Below, piece by piece: positions 36,027 to 45,318 of a DNA stretch of 64,000 bases. A program made the translations under genes and the position numbers. How positions within the stretch are numbered: the first letter of the stretch is position 1; every line of letters starts with the position of its first letter. The notes beneath the pieces are model-generated. The model saw only the letters and a program-made list of their open reading frames with translations. It searched no databases and was not told where the DNA came from. Origin of the DNA: UBA10347 sp905182135 (lineage in GTDB: Bacteria; Actinomycetota; Acidimicrobiia; Acidimicrobiales; UBA10347); NCBI GenBank assembly GCA_963925805.1, contig CAWUSE010000001.1, positions 62,001 to 126,000 of the forward strand, given 5' to 3'.

Positions 36027-37226
36027 GAGACCATGCCATAGCGACTGATAGCCAGCTTCGCTCAGTTGACGATCCTCGGTGACTGCCCCCCGATCTTGCA
36101 ACAGGTCGAGCGCTACGTCGAACGCCCATTCGGCATAGTCGCGATCCGCCTTGGCAATGCTCGACGACACTTCTGGGCACCGATTGACGTGATCGACAAG
36201 GGTCTCGCCCGTTGCAACCGCGCCCGATCCTGCACGAAGCAAGCCGATGCCAGCACCAAGCCAATCAGCCCACTCCAGCCAGAGCAGTGCGTCTCGCTCG
36301 CGAGGCAACACATCGGGTACATCTCCGTGAATGACGGACACCCATGCGGGGACGAGCGCAGTCACTGCACCGTCGCTTGTCATCCCATCAGCCAGTCCTA
36401 AAGCTGCCTGTAATGTCGACAATGCTGCTCGATTGGCATCGGCATACTCATCATTGTTCAAGCCTCGACGAATATCGACCAGAGCTTCGGTGCTGCGCAC
36501 TGCTGCTAGGGACAAACCAGTTGCGGCCGCGATCCTGCGTCGAACGAACTGTTGGTTCGCGTCGAACCCCGGACCGAACATTGTCGCACTCGACTCCACC
36601 CCTGGCCATGCAGCAGCCACCGTGGACAGCGCCTCGCCCACGTCGAACTCGGCAACGACGACTCTGTAATCAGCTACCGCCGCCTCGTCGAGAAGCAGCT
36701 TCGGGGGTCCGGCCAGTTGGAGGTCCACGAGCGTGCCCTGGCCATCGAGCTCAACCAAGATCGAATGCCCCAGAGCTTCTGGCTCGTCCTCTTCGGCTCC
36801 ATCGCTGTTCGCTCCGTCGTTGCCCTTGGCGTCGCCAACCGGCCCTGGCGAGAGATGCTCGAAGCCGAGCACGATAGAACGACCGAATGGGGCCGTGACC
36901 GACCAAGCGCCGTTAAGGACCGACGTACCGATACTTGTGGCCCACGCAGGAAGTAGATCTGGTTGATTCTGTTGATGAGCGTGTTCGCTAGCTACAGGAT
37001 CAAGCCCATCGGTGAGTTCGGCGACCGCAGCAACCAGCAATGCTCCCCGCTCAGTCGCTTCACCTACGCAGAGGTCGACAAAGGCCATTGGTGTGGCCTG
37101 GTCATCAAAGACGGTGAACAGCCCACTAACCCAAGCCTCGATCTGGGGACCATCTAATTCAGTAACGATCGAAGCTCGCTCATACAACTCGTGGAGTAGC
37201 GCTACGGTTTCAGGGGTCGTTTGCAC
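36009..37226 (-). CDS. Conserved-looking hypothetical protein
   Basis: A 405-residue soluble protein, GTG start, alanine- and acidic-rich, with no signal peptide or obvious membrane segment. An N-terminal helical part is followed by an acidic linker (G-A-E-E-D-E-P-E-A), a central part with G-H-S-I-L-V-E-L-D-G, and a helical C-terminal half with W-L-E-W-A-D-W-L-G-A-G. I do not recognise the family. The codon pattern and length make it a real gene. It lies opposite mutM (divergent, 60 nt apart) and converges on the CAP gene. Confidence 0.6.
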   Translation of the reverse strand: MQTTPETVALLHELYERASIVTELDGPQIEAWVSGLFTVFDDQATPMAFVDLCVGEATERGALLVAAVAELTDGLDPVASEHAHQQNQPDLLPAWATSIGTSVLNGAWSVTAPFGRSIVLGFEHLSPGPVGDAKGNDGANSDGAEEDEPEALGHSILVELDGQGTLVDLQLAGPPKLLLDEAAVADYRVVVAEFDVGEALSTVAAAWPGVESSATMFGPGFDANQQFVRRRIAAATGLSLAAVRSTEALVDIRRGLNNDEYADANRAALSTLQAALGLADGMTSDGAVTALVPAWVSVIHGDVPDVLPRERDALLWLEWADWLGAGIGLLRAGSGAVATGETLVDHVNRCPEVSSSIAKADRDYAEWAFDVALDLLQDRGAVTEDRQLSEAGYQSLWHGLLAAWN

Positions 37227-37286
37227 AACTTGGGTCTAGCGTCAGATACGTGAGCATGCACCCTTGTTCCAGCGGAAGCCGCCGAT

Positions 37287-38087
37287 ATGCCTGAGTTGCC
37301 CGAGGTCGAGACGATACGGGCCCAGCTAGACCCGGTGATCTCGGGACGAAGTATTGTGAGGGCGACAAGCCACCCGTCGGGCAAGTTCTCGCCCGCCATC
37401 GAAGCCAATGGCGCATTGATCGAGCAGGTCCGTCGCCGAGGGAAGTACCTGCTAATCGATCTGGACGATGACCGTGAGCTCATCATCCATCTAGGGATGA
37501 CAGGTGTACTCTCGGTGCCCAATAATGCTGACGACGGCGCTTACGTACGAGCACAGTGGGAACTCGACGATGGCCGTTGGCTTGTCTTCAACGACGTCCG
37601 TCGGTTTGGTCGCATCCGGGTTGTGACAGCTGGTGACTATTCGACGATTGCGACATTGCGCAACCTCGGTCCAGAGCCGTCGGACCCAGCTTTCACAGCG
37701 GCGCATCTTCATCAGGCGTTGAATAAGAGTTCGCGTCGTCTCAAAACTCAGCTTCTGAGCCAACGCCCTGTTGCTGGACTCGGCAATATTTACGCCGACG
37801 AAGCGCTCTGGTTAGCAAAGGTGCGGCCAACCGCACGTTCGATTACCAAACCAGCCGCCGCTCGGTTGCGCGATGCCTGTGTCAAGGTAATCGCCAGCGC
37901 TATCGACAACGGCGGCACCACGCTGCGGGACTACCGCGATGCGGAGGGCGGATCAGGAAGCAACCAGTTCTACTTGCGGTGTTATGGGCGATCAGGTGAA
38001 CCGTGTGAGCGGTGTGCCACTCCGTTGCGTTCCATGGTCGTCGATGCTCGCACCACCACATGGTGCGCTGTCTGCCAAAAAAGTTAA
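37287..38087 (+). CDS. mutM: Formamidopyrimidine-DNA glycosylase
   Basis: MutM removes oxidised purines such as 8-oxoguanine and cuts the abasic site. Its N-terminus is M-P-E-L-P-E-V-E-T, so Pro2 and Glu3 of the active site are present, and R-R-R-G-K-Y-L-L supplies the Lys near residue 57. The H2TH segment has G-L-G-N-I-Y-A-D-E-A. The zinc finger is C-E-R-C then C-A-V-C with a 16-residue spacer. Length (266 residues) is typical. A strong terminator follows at 38196. Confidence 0.93.
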   Translation: MPELPEVETIRAQLDPVISGRSIVRATSHPSGKFSPAIEANGALIEQVRRRGKYLLIDLDDDRELIIHLGMTGVLSVPNNADDGAYVRAQWELDDGRWLVFNDVRRFGRIRVVTAGDYSTIATLRNLGPEPSDPAFTAAHLHQALNKSSRRLKTQLLSQRPVAGLGNIYADEALWLAKVRPTARSITKPAAARLRDACVKVIASAIDNGGTTLRDYRDAEGGSGSNQFYLRCYGRSGEPCERCATPLRSMVVDARTTTWCAVCQKS

Positions 38088-38195
38088 GTTCGACACCGTT
38101 GCAGAGCAAGGCAATGACCGGACAGGTGGCGAGAGTCGCAATCGGATGTCATACTTTATCCAGCACGTGCGGGCGGAGTAGGTCCAACGTGAACA

Positions 38196-38237
38196 ACGAT
38201 GGGGTGTGGGCTTTGGCCCGCACCCCATCGTCGTTTT
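38196..38237 (+). terminator. Rho-independent terminator downstream of mutM
   Basis: A 16-pair hairpin with stem ACGATGGGGTGTGGGC (38196-38211), loop TTTG and right arm GCCCGCACCCCATCGT (38216-38231) is followed by CGTTTT. One T-G pair occurs in the stem. It lies about 110 nt after the mutM stop, so the mutM message would have a long 3' end. Confidence 0.8.
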
Positions 38238-38312
38238 CGAACATACACAACCCCTAGACCCGTTTGGACCTGGCCACGCAACAGCGGCGACGACAGCGGA
38301 TAGGTTTTCCAC

Positions 38313-39752
38313 GTGTTGCGGCGTGCTCTAGCTCTCCTTGTCTTGATCGGCCTGCTATCAACAGCGTGCACCAGCCGCTCAGAGATCTCGGCTTCAACCG
38401 ATAACAACCGCACAGGTCCGCAAGGATCGCTCCTTCCTCCCACCGACTCCGAATCCGATTTTGGTCCCGACGAACAGGAAGCGCCGGCCGACGAACATCT
38501 CGACGACGGACGCCTCGTTGTGCAGAGCGCTGACTTCCAGCTCAGCACCATGTTGCCTAACGGCGCCGAGGTCACCAGGCTCACTGAGCCTGGCACGCTC
38601 AACACGCAACCCTCGTGGGCGCCAGACGGCTCTCGGGTCGCGTGGGTTGCGGTCGACGAAGCAACCGGCGAAACCAGCATCGCTGCCGACCGTTTTGATG
38701 GAAGCGACTTCCGTGAAATCGGCGTGGACAAGGCCTCCTTTTATCTGTACTGGGACCCATCCGCATCGCGTATAGCGCACCTGTCTTCTTCCACTGGCGG
38801 CATAGACCTTGGCATCGCTGAACTACTTGGCGAAGATGGGCCGACCAACCGACGCGTTGACCGCGGCCAGCCCTACTTCCTGGCGTGGGGTCCCAACGGC
38901 GATGAACTCCTCGTCCACGCTTCGGGTTTTCGACTCGACCGCATCGACCTTGGCAACGCCACCATCATCGTCGACGATTTCCCCGCCAATTTTGGGGCTC
39001 CTACCTGGCTTCCCGACGATTCGTTGATGTACGCAGACATTCAAGATGACCAGCAGTTTCTGGTCACGACAGGCGACGCCGGTGAAGGGCGCCGGCCTCT
39101 GATCGCCTATGACGGAACCTTGCGATTCAGCGTTAGCAACCAGGGCAACCGCATCGTGATGCAGGCAGGGCCCGCCGGTGACCAAGACGCGGTTGTGACA
39201 GCATCGGCCGGCCTCACCCCAGCCGAAGATGACGCTGTGTTGATTGCGAAGCAGACTCAAACCACACCAGCACCTGAACTCCAATTTGACGACTCACTCG
39301 ATGCCATCGACCCGATCGAGAGTGGCATTCCTTATCTAATGGGCACGTTCGGGGGCGAACCCTTCCCTCTTTCGAATAATCCGGCGGTAGCGTTTTTTCC
39401 CAGCCCCGACGGCCAAGCCGTTGCCTGGCTTGAAGAGTCCATTATCCTGCCGAACGCAATGACCTTGCAGTTCGACGCAAATGGTCAACGCACAATCCTG
39501 CCGCCATTCATCCTGAGTCAGCAGCTACGACAGAACTATCTCCCGTTCTTCGATCAGTATTCCCAAAGCCACGACTTCTGGTCCCCCAGCAGCAATCTGT
39601 TCGTGTTCGCAGGGCGTCCCGCCGGCAGCAGCGAACCCGATGGCATCTGGGTGTTTGATCGAATGACAGGTGAGCAACGCCGTATTTCTGATGGCGTCGT
39701 TGCCTCGTTCACCCGCACCCCTCAAGCCAGCGGTGCGCGCTCGGCGCTTTAG
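38313..39752 (+). CDS. Lipoprotein with TolB/WD40-like beta-propeller
   Basis: The GTG-started protein has a lipoprotein signal with L-L-S-T-A-C at the cleavage site (Cys19). A Ser/Asp-rich linker of about 40 residues follows, then a long beta-rich region with TolB-like repeats: S-W-A-P-D-G-S-R-V-A-W, a second blade with Y-F-L-A-W-G-P-N-G-D-E-L-L, and later F-F-P-S-P-D-G-Q-A-V-A-W-L. These W-x-P-D/N-G blades suggest a propeller scaffold on the outer face of the membrane. No catalytic motif is seen. It is 479 residues and stands alone on the plus strand. Confidence 0.75.
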   Translation: MLRRALALLVLIGLLSTACTSRSEISASTDNNRTGPQGSLLPPTDSESDFGPDEQEAPADEHLDDGRLVVQSADFQLSTMLPNGAEVTRLTEPGTLNTQPSWAPDGSRVAWVAVDEATGETSIAADRFDGSDFREIGVDKASFYLYWDPSASRIAHLSSSTGGIDLGIAELLGEDGPTNRRVDRGQPYFLAWGPNGDELLVHASGFRLDRIDLGNATIIVDDFPANFGAPTWLPDDSLMYADIQDDQQFLVTTGDAGEGRRPLIAYDGTLRFSVSNQGNRIVMQAGPAGDQDAVVTASAGLTPAEDDAVLIAKQTQTTPAPELQFDDSLDAIDPIESGIPYLMGTFGGEPFPLSNNPAVAFFPSPDGQAVAWLEESIILPNAMTLQFDANGQRTILPPFILSQQLRQNYLPFFDQYSQSHDFWSPSSNLFVFAGRPAGSSEPDGIWVFDRMTGEQRRISDGVVASFTRTPQASGARSAL

Positions 39753-39842
39753 TAAACCGGTGCCTACGTCCGCACCCCAACCCAACCCCGACTGTTATCG
39801 AGAAGCGGTCCGCCAGACCTGACCCCTGAAGTTCCAGGACTG

Positions 39843-40526
39843 CTAGGTGGTCTCGACGTTTGTCCCTGCGGGCAAGCCATGTAGATGGCTGGCGTCGTTG
39901 TAGCGGCCTAGGCGCCACTGCCGTGGCGGTCCGTGGGATGTCGTAATGAACTCCGACACCGAGGTGTTGGTCGTCCATAGTTGGAAGGCTGCCTCGCTAT
40001 GGAGATTCAGAAGCCGCCGGAACACCACATCGATCACGCCACCATGACAGACAACCATGATCGTCTTGCCAGCCCGCGTTCGAACGAGTTCGTCGAATGC
40101 TTGCCCAACTCGTAGGAAGAACGTTGCTCGGCTCTCCCCACCGGGTGACAGATCCTTGTACGGCTCGGCCATCTGATCGATCATGCCGTACTGGTCGATG
40201 TACTCGACGAAGAGCATGCCGTCGGCTTGTCCTGGCCTGAACTCTTCGAAGTCCCGCTCGATTTGGAGCTCCAACTCGAGCGCTTCGTTCACAATCAGGG
40301 CCGTCTCCTGAGCCCGTGGCATCGTGCTTGCCCAGATCTCATCGACCGCGGGAAGTTCACCCGCTGCCACACGGTCACGCAGTCGTTGCGCCTGTTGACG
40401 ACCAAGGTCAGACAAACCGCTACAAGTCAGGGGTCCGCCTATTTGCCGGTTCACGGTGACGTTCGACTCGCCATGTCGGACTACGAGCAGTCGGGTCGGA
40501 GCCTGTTCGGCGGCTGAATCGCTCAC
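39843..40526 (-). CDS. Histidine-phosphatase-family protein
   Basis: The product carries the phosphoglycerate-mutase-like R-H-G-E-S motif (V-V-R-H-G-E-S-N) near residue 18, with the phosphorylated His. The second catalytic His is in V-V-C-H-G-G-V, near residue 173, and F-E-E-F-R-P-G-Q-A-D lies between. Such enzymes hydrolyse sugar phosphates, nucleotides or cell-wall intermediates; the substrate here is not clear. The start is GTG at 40526, overlapping the phzF stop by 4 bp, so they are co-translated. The 3' end is just upstream of the convergent lipoprotein gene. Confidence 0.82.
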   Translation of the reverse strand: MSDSAAEQAPTRLLVVRHGESNVTVNRQIGGPLTCSGLSDLGRQQAQRLRDRVAAGELPAVDEIWASTMPRAQETALIVNEALELELQIERDFEEFRPGQADGMLFVEYIDQYGMIDQMAEPYKDLSPGGESRATFFLRVGQAFDELVRTRAGKTIMVVCHGGVIDVVFRRLLNLHSEAAFQLWTTNTSVSEFITTSHGPPRQWRLGRYNDASHLHGLPAGTNVETT

Positions 40527-41362
40527 AGTGCCACCATGCCGTTCACACCGGTCACTGCATCCCCGCCGATCCACACGCCGCCATCGTTCGCCTGCGAAAC
40601 GTACACCCGCCCCTTACGCCCCATAGACACACCTTGTGAGGCAATGTAGGGCGCCTTAAGCGTTCCGTTACCCAACAGCCATTGCGCAAGCGAGCCGTTC
40701 AGGCTTCCGGTAACTGGATCTTCTCGGGTGCCACCAGCATTGAAAAACGCTCGCACTTCAAGAGCCGGCACGCCCGGCTCGGCCACGCCGGTCAAGGCAG
40801 CCACGCCCGCCTTGCAATCGATGCGGTCCCAAGTCGGCGTTAGGGCTCGTAGGACATCGACGTCGCTCACCAACACGCCGATCCAGCCCGGGCCGTTATC
40901 GGCCCACGACGTATCCACAACCTGGTCCTGCGACAGACCTAGATCTGCGAGCACGCTGTCGATCAAAGTCGTGTCGACGATGCCGCTGCGGTTACAAGGC
41001 GGCGTTTCGAACGTCAGACGATCGTCAACCTTGCGGAGCGTCACGAGCCCAGCACCACACTGCTGCACGATCACGTCGTCAGCCGCTGGTTGTCCACCCG
41101 CCTCGAGCCACGCATGGCATGTGCCGATTGTTGGATGGCCGGCAAAAGGCAGCTCCTGGTTCGGCGTGAAGATCCGGACGTGATAGTCCGCACCAGGATC
41201 TGTCGGGGGCAGCACGAATGTCGTCTCCGACAGGTTCGTCCACGACGCGAATTGCGCCATCTCATCGTCGCTCAGTCCGTCACTATCAAGTACGACCGCG
41301 ACCGGGTTACCGAACCCGAGGGAGCTCGTAAAAACATCGACCTGCTTAAAGGCTCGCTTCAC
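40523..41362 (-). CDS. PhzF-family isomerase/epimerase-like protein
   Basis: The 279-residue protein has the two-domain diaminopimelate-epimerase-like fold of the PhzF family. The start (A-F-K-Q-V-D-V-F) leads to G-N-P-V-A-V-V, with L-S-E-T-T-F-V near residue 45. F-A-G-H-P-T-I-G-T follows near residue 75, and the C-terminal domain has D-P-V-T-G-S-L-N-G-S-L-A. The catalytic Glu of PhzF is in S-E-T-T-F. Most members have no known substrate, and no phenazine genes are present. It is coupled to the phosphatase gene downstream. Confidence 0.82.
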   Translation of the reverse strand: MKRAFKQVDVFTSSLGFGNPVAVVLDSDGLSDDEMAQFASWTNLSETTFVLPPTDPGADYHVRIFTPNQELPFAGHPTIGTCHAWLEAGGQPAADDVIVQQCGAGLVTLRKVDDRLTFETPPCNRSGIVDTTLIDSVLADLGLSQDQVVDTSWADNGPGWIGVLVSDVDVLRALTPTWDRIDCKAGVAALTGVAEPGVPALEVRAFFNAGGTREDPVTGSLNGSLAQWLLGNGTLKAPYIASQGVSMGRKGRVYVSQANDGGVWIGGDAVTGVNGMVAL

Positions 41363-41458
41363 TTCTTTACGTCCATCGTTGGTAGTTCGGGTAGCTCGCA
41401 GCGTGTTCTTCTTGGAGCCGCCTGCGCAGCAGTCCCAGGACGTAGGTTGCTCGGATAG

Positions 41459-42394
41459 TCAGTCGTTGTAGATATCAGCGGCACACACGCCGTCGTCTGT
41501 CAACGTTGTGATTTCAACGCCAGACTTGGTCACGATCATGGTGTGCTCAAACTGAGCGGTACGGCGCCCATCGGACGTCACCGCGGTCCAATCATCGTCC
41601 CAGATGATGCAGTCGATCGCTCCGAGGGTGAGCATCGGTTCAATCGTGAAGCTCATACCGACCTCCATCTTGCGGGTGAGTCGAGGGTGGTAGTAGTGCG
41701 GGATCTGCAGGTTCGAGTGGAACTCCGTGCCCACGCCATGGCCGATGAAGTCTTCGACTACGAAGAGACCAAACTTGTTGGCATGGGTGTCGATCGCTTT
41801 GCCAATCGCGTTAAGAGGCGCTCCCGGCCGGACCGTATCGATGGCGTTGTACATCGACGTGCGCGTCTCGCGCACCAACATGGTCGAAACGTCGTCAACG
41901 TCGCCGACTAGGAACGTGCAACTGGTATCGCCGTGCACCCCGTCGAGGAAGATGGTGACATCGATGTTGATGATGTCACCGTTGCGGAGCTGGCGGCTGT
42001 CGGGGATCCCGTGGCAGATGACCTCGTTCACCGAGGTACACACAGATTTGGGAAAGCCCCGGTAATTCAGCGGACTTGGGTAGCCGTTGCGGGCCAAGAT
42101 CTCGTCGTGCACCCGGGCATCAATGGCATCGGTCGTAACACCCGGAACAACCATCGAACCAGCAATGATCAGAACTTCGGCGGCAGCTGAACCAGCACGA
42201 TGCATAGCAGCGACCTCGTCAGCGGAACGAACAACATTAGAAACCGACGGGCCGGGCTCACCGGTAAGTGCGTAAGGCGGTCGGGCAATGGTTGCCGGCA
42301 CGCTGCGCTTCGGGCCTACAAGACCCTGCATCACTGGTGGACTCGAGGGTGGGGCCAAGAGTGCGGTGCCGCCTTTGCGCTTCCTTTTAGCCAT
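41459..42394 (-). CDS. map: Type I methionine aminopeptidase
   Basis: Map removes the initiator Met from nascent proteins. The metal ligands sit in the usual places: I-D-V-T (first Asp), D-G-V-H-G-D-T-S (second Asp), the His in G-H-G-V-G-T-E-F-H and Glu in T-I-E-P-M and Q-F-E-H-T. The N-terminal extension of about 60 residues before the catalytic domain is basic and Pro-rich (K-R-K-R-K), a feature of some actinobacterial forms. The start M-A-K-R-K at 42394 was chosen over the longer frame. It is divergent from the AcuI-like gene. Confidence 0.9.
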   Translation of the reverse strand: MAKRKRKGGTALLAPPSSPPVMQGLVGPKRSVPATIARPPYALTGEPGPSVSNVVRSADEVAAMHRAGSAAAEVLIIAGSMVVPGVTTDAIDARVHDEILARNGYPSPLNYRGFPKSVCTSVNEVICHGIPDSRQLRNGDIINIDVTIFLDGVHGDTSCTFLVGDVDDVSTMLVRETRTSMYNAIDTVRPGAPLNAIGKAIDTHANKFGLFVVEDFIGHGVGTEFHSNLQIPHYYHPRLTRKMEVGMSFTIEPMLTLGAIDCIIWDDDWTAVTSDGRRTAQFEHTMIVTKSGVEITTLTDDGVCAADIYND

Positions 42395-42510
42395 GCTGGC
42401 AGTGTAATGGGACGTCCCACAGTTGATGAGGTCGCTCCAACAGCCGCGTAGGAGACCGATGACCAGGCCCACTAGGTCTCCTGCAGGCTGGAGCCACTAG
42501 GTTTTCATTC

Positions 42511-43494
42511 ATGACTTTCCGCGGAATTCTGCTAACCAAAGACGACGACGGGGTCCACGCCGCGATCACCGATATCGATGAATCACAATTACCTGACCAC
42601 GATGTGCTGATCGATGTGTCACATTCGACCGTCAACTACAAGGACGGTATGGCCGTCATGGGTCGACCGGGCGTTGTGCGCGGGTATCCAATGGTGCCTG
42701 GCGTCGACGTCGTGGGAACCGTTGCCGAAAGCGACAACCCAGATTGGGAGCCCGGCACGCTAGTGACAATCAACGGTTTCGATGTCGGCGAGGCTCACTG
42801 GGGCGGCTTCGCTGAAAAGGCTCGAATGAAGTCCGAGTGGCTCACCAAGATCCCCGAAGGCATGGCTGCGTCACAAGCAGCCGCAGTCGGCACAGCTGGC
42901 TACACCGCCATGTTGTGCGTCATCGCACTAGAGAAACAAGGCCTGAAGCCTTCCGACGGTCCCGTGATCGTGACCGGTGCTGCTGGCGGTGTCGGCAGCG
43001 TTGCAGTTGCTGTGCTGGCCAAGCTCGGCTTCGAAGTTATTGCATCAACAGGGCGCGCTGACGCCGAAGGCGACTATCTGCGCCGTCTTGGCGCCACGAG
43101 TGTCATCGACCGGTCTGAGCTCAGTGAACCCGGTAAGCCGTTCCAAAAGCCCGCATATGCCGGGGCCATTGATCCCGTTGGAAGCAGCACTTTGGCGAAT
43201 GTGCTCGCTCGCATGCAAGACAACGGCATCGTCACAGCCTGTGGTTTGGCTCAAGGCTCCGACCTCAGCACCACGGTGCTGCCGTTCATCCTGCGAGGCG
43301 TAACCCTTGTTGGCATCAATTGTGTCCATCGTTCACAGCAAGATCGGAACGAGGCGTGGGCCCGGCTAGTCCAAGATCTCGATGCCAGCCTGCTTGACGA
43401 AATCACGTCGACCGTCAGTCTTGATGGTGTGCCGCAGGTCGCTCAGGACATTCTCGACGGCCAAGTTCGGGGACGCGTCGTCGTCGAGCTCTAA
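42511..43494 (+). CDS. Acrylyl-CoA reductase AcuI/YhdH-like medium-chain oxidoreductase
   Basis: This MDR-family reductase matches the AcuI/YhdH group. The N-terminus F-R-G-I-L-L-T-K is followed by S-T-V-N-Y-K-D-G-M-A. The Rossmann motif G-A-A-G-G-V-G-S-V-A-V lies near residue 153, with the family-typical P-G-V-D-V-V-G-T-V before it. The enzymes reduce acryloyl-CoA to propionyl-CoA with NADPH, or reduce quinones and enals. No dmd or prp genes are near, so a role in DMSP or propionate metabolism is only possible. The downstream 280 bases carry hairpins and a CRP-like palindrome. Confidence 0.85.
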   Translation: MTFRGILLTKDDDGVHAAITDIDESQLPDHDVLIDVSHSTVNYKDGMAVMGRPGVVRGYPMVPGVDVVGTVAESDNPDWEPGTLVTINGFDVGEAHWGGFAEKARMKSEWLTKIPEGMAASQAAAVGTAGYTAMLCVIALEKQGLKPSDGPVIVTGAAGGVGSVAVAVLAKLGFEVIASTGRADAEGDYLRRLGATSVIDRSELSEPGKPFQKPAYAGAIDPVGSSTLANVLARMQDNGIVTACGLAQGSDLSTTVLPFILRGVTLVGINCVHRSQQDRNEAWARLVQDLDASLLDEITSTVSLDGVPQVAQDILDGQVRGRVVVEL

Positions 43495-43540
43495 CCCAAC
43501 AGTTCTGTCTCACTCGAGGTTTATTTAAAAACCGCGCTTG

Positions 43541-43556
43541 TGTGAACTGATTCACA
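43541..43556 (+). promoter_or_regulatory. Perfect 16-bp palindrome matching the CRP/GlxR-type consensus
   Basis: TGTGAACTGATTCACA is a perfect inverted repeat (TGTGAA-4 nt-TTCACA) and fits TGTGA-N6-TCACA, the consensus of cyclic-AMP receptor-type regulators. It lies 46 nt after the AcuI-like stop and upstream of two further hairpins. It could be an operator for a transcript running to the terminator at 43649, or a simple RNA stem. Confidence 0.55.
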
Positions 43557-43606
43557 GACGGAGCGGGGTGATTGGGCGCACGCGAGGCTCAAAGTGGCGA
43601 ACCCTC

Positions 43607-43629
43607 CTCCCAGCAACGTGGGCTGGGAG
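43607..43629 (+). other. Hairpin in the AcuI-PQQ gap
   Basis: CTCCCAGC (43607-43614) and GCTGGGAG (43622-43629) form an eight-pair stem with a 7-nt loop. It is the middle of three stems in this gap, between the CRP-like palindrome and the terminator. It could be part of a small RNA or of a structured 3' untranslated region. Confidence 0.6.
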
Positions 43630-43648
43630 AAATAGCTAGAGCAGAACC

Positions 43649-43691
43649 AGATTCGGATGGAGCGCCCAGCGCCCCATCCGAATCTAGTTTT
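43649..43691 (+). terminator. Rho-independent terminator
   Basis: A 12-pair perfect stem AGATTCGGATGG (43649-43660) and CCATCCGAATCT (43674-43685), with a 13-nt G/C loop, is followed by AGTTTT. It ends either the AcuI-like message, with a roughly 155-nt 3' tail, or a separate small RNA. Confidence 0.78.
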
Positions 43692-43773
43692 GCGACCTAA
43701 TCAAGAACAGTGGGCTGCCCGTCTTGGCCTAACGGAGCCGCCCAGCCTGTGGCGAGGGTATAAGTGGTCTGGG

Positions 43774-45312
43774 CTAGTTAATGGCCCAAAATTCGCCGCG
43801 GCGGTGCCCAACGAAGATCTGTCCGTCCCAGACAGCAGGCGTGGATTCGATACACCATGGCAGCGCAATCGTCCACAACTTCCGCGGTACCCGGCTTGTG
43901 TCGGCTACATCCCACGCATGGATGACACCAGAGCAGTCCGCTTGAATCAGCACGTCGTCGACCACCACAGGAGACGACCACACCGGCCCTGGTAGCTTCA
44001 CCTGCCAACGGGTCTCTCCCGTCGCCCGATCAATGGCATATAGGTTGCCCTCGTTCGTCGGCACATACAGCACGTCCTTGTGAAGCGCCGGCGTTGCCCA
44101 GATGCCATCGGGCACCCGCACGTGTAGGTCCCGGCTCCATACGACAGGATCGTCAGGCCGGTTCGGGTCAAGTTTGATGAGTTGACCAAGTTCAACGGCT
44201 CGGGAGAAGGCCCGCTCAAGCTCCACCCCAACGTATGCGAACCCTTCGTCGTCAATCACGATCGAGGCGTCGACATCATCGCCAGTCCAGAAGCGGAATA
44301 CCCGAGTCGGATCGATGCCCTCTTTCAACCCGCTAATGTCCCACGCCTGAATCAGACCGCCGCTATTACCGAACCACAGCGTGTCACCCACAATCGTGAT
44401 GGCTGTTTCAATCGACACGTTCGCGTCGCCCAGATTTCGCAACAGTTCATCGTCCCATCCCGGCGTATGAAAGATCAGCTCAGGGTCCACGGTCACCAGT
44501 CCCGCGTCGTCATAGCCGCGATTGAGTTTGACGATGTGCAGGTTGGAGTTCTCACCACCAACGAACAGGTAATCATCCTGCACCACGCCGGAGCCGTCCC
44601 AATCGTCGTTCCACAAGGTGGGTTGCACAGCGGTTGCACTGAGTTTCCAAAGCTCTCGTGGCGATGCACCGTCGAACGCAACGATCCTGTAGAAACTGTC
44701 GCGAGATCCGAAGTACACAAGTGGAAACTGGTCCGGGTCGATGGTGACCGACCCCTTGATCAGATCGCCTACACCAAAGTCCCCAATGATGCGTTCGCCG
44801 GTTTCTGCATCTAGAAAATGCACCGCCGGCGCATAAGAGCCAAACACGACCCAACGACGACCGCTGTAGTCAAATACCGTCGGCTGGCCGGTCCAGCCGG
44901 TCCCACACCATTCGGTTGTTTCAGTGCCAACCCTGCTGAACGAACACAGATCTTTACCCCGTCCGAAACGCCATTGCTCTTGGGGCGACTGCGGAACTGG
45001 TCCTTTGCCATAAAAGGTTCGTGTCGGATTACCGCGAAACGTCAGTAGGCCGTTCGTGGTGCCGACGTTTTGGCCCACCGTTGCGGGGTCGACCCAACCA
45101 GAAAACGTCGGCGTCGGCGTCGGGGCCGGTGTGGGTGCCACCGTCGGCGCTAGCAACGGTGTCGTGGTGGGCAACGAGGTCGGCGCTGCCTGCGCTGGCG
45201 CTTCAGCGGCCACGTCCAACAGCCCCTCGCTACCGGTGCATGCCGCTACAACTATTGTGACCAGGAGAACGAGCACGAGTGATCGGCGATGTAACACTGA
45301 GCTGCAGCGCAT
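43774..45312 (-). CDS. Lipoprotein with PQQ-like beta-propeller
   Basis: A lipoprotein signal ends in V-V-A-A-C near residue 25. A Pro/Thr/Ala linker of about 45 residues follows, then a propeller with PQQ-like blades, for example A-I-D-R-A-T-G-E-T-R-W-Q-V and F-L-D-A-E-T-G-E-R-I. The sequence also has several Trp-rich blades (G-T-G-W-T-G-Q-P-T-V). Length is 512 residues. Such proteins resemble BamB or quinoprotein-like scaffolds; no catalytic residues for PQQ binding could be assigned by eye. It lies 6 nt downstream of the broken lipoprotein gene, so was probably in its operon. Confidence 0.75.
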   Translation of the reverse strand: MRCSSVLHRRSLVLVLLVTIVVAACTGSEGLLDVAAEAPAQAAPTSLPTTTPLLAPTVAPTPAPTPTPTFSGWVDPATVGQNVGTTNGLLTFRGNPTRTFYGKGPVPQSPQEQWRFGRGKDLCSFSRVGTETTEWCGTGWTGQPTVFDYSGRRWVVFGSYAPAVHFLDAETGERIIGDFGVGDLIKGSVTIDPDQFPLVYFGSRDSFYRIVAFDGASPRELWKLSATAVQPTLWNDDWDGSGVVQDDYLFVGGENSNLHIVKLNRGYDDAGLVTVDPELIFHTPGWDDELLRNLGDANVSIETAITIVGDTLWFGNSGGLIQAWDISGLKEGIDPTRVFRFWTGDDVDASIVIDDEGFAYVGVELERAFSRAVELGQLIKLDPNRPDDPVVWSRDLHVRVPDGIWATPALHKDVLYVPTNEGNLYAIDRATGETRWQVKLPGPVWSSPVVVDDVLIQADCSGVIHAWDVADTSRVPRKLWTIALPWCIESTPAVWDGQIFVGHRRGEFWAIN

Positions 45313-45318
45313 CGACAG

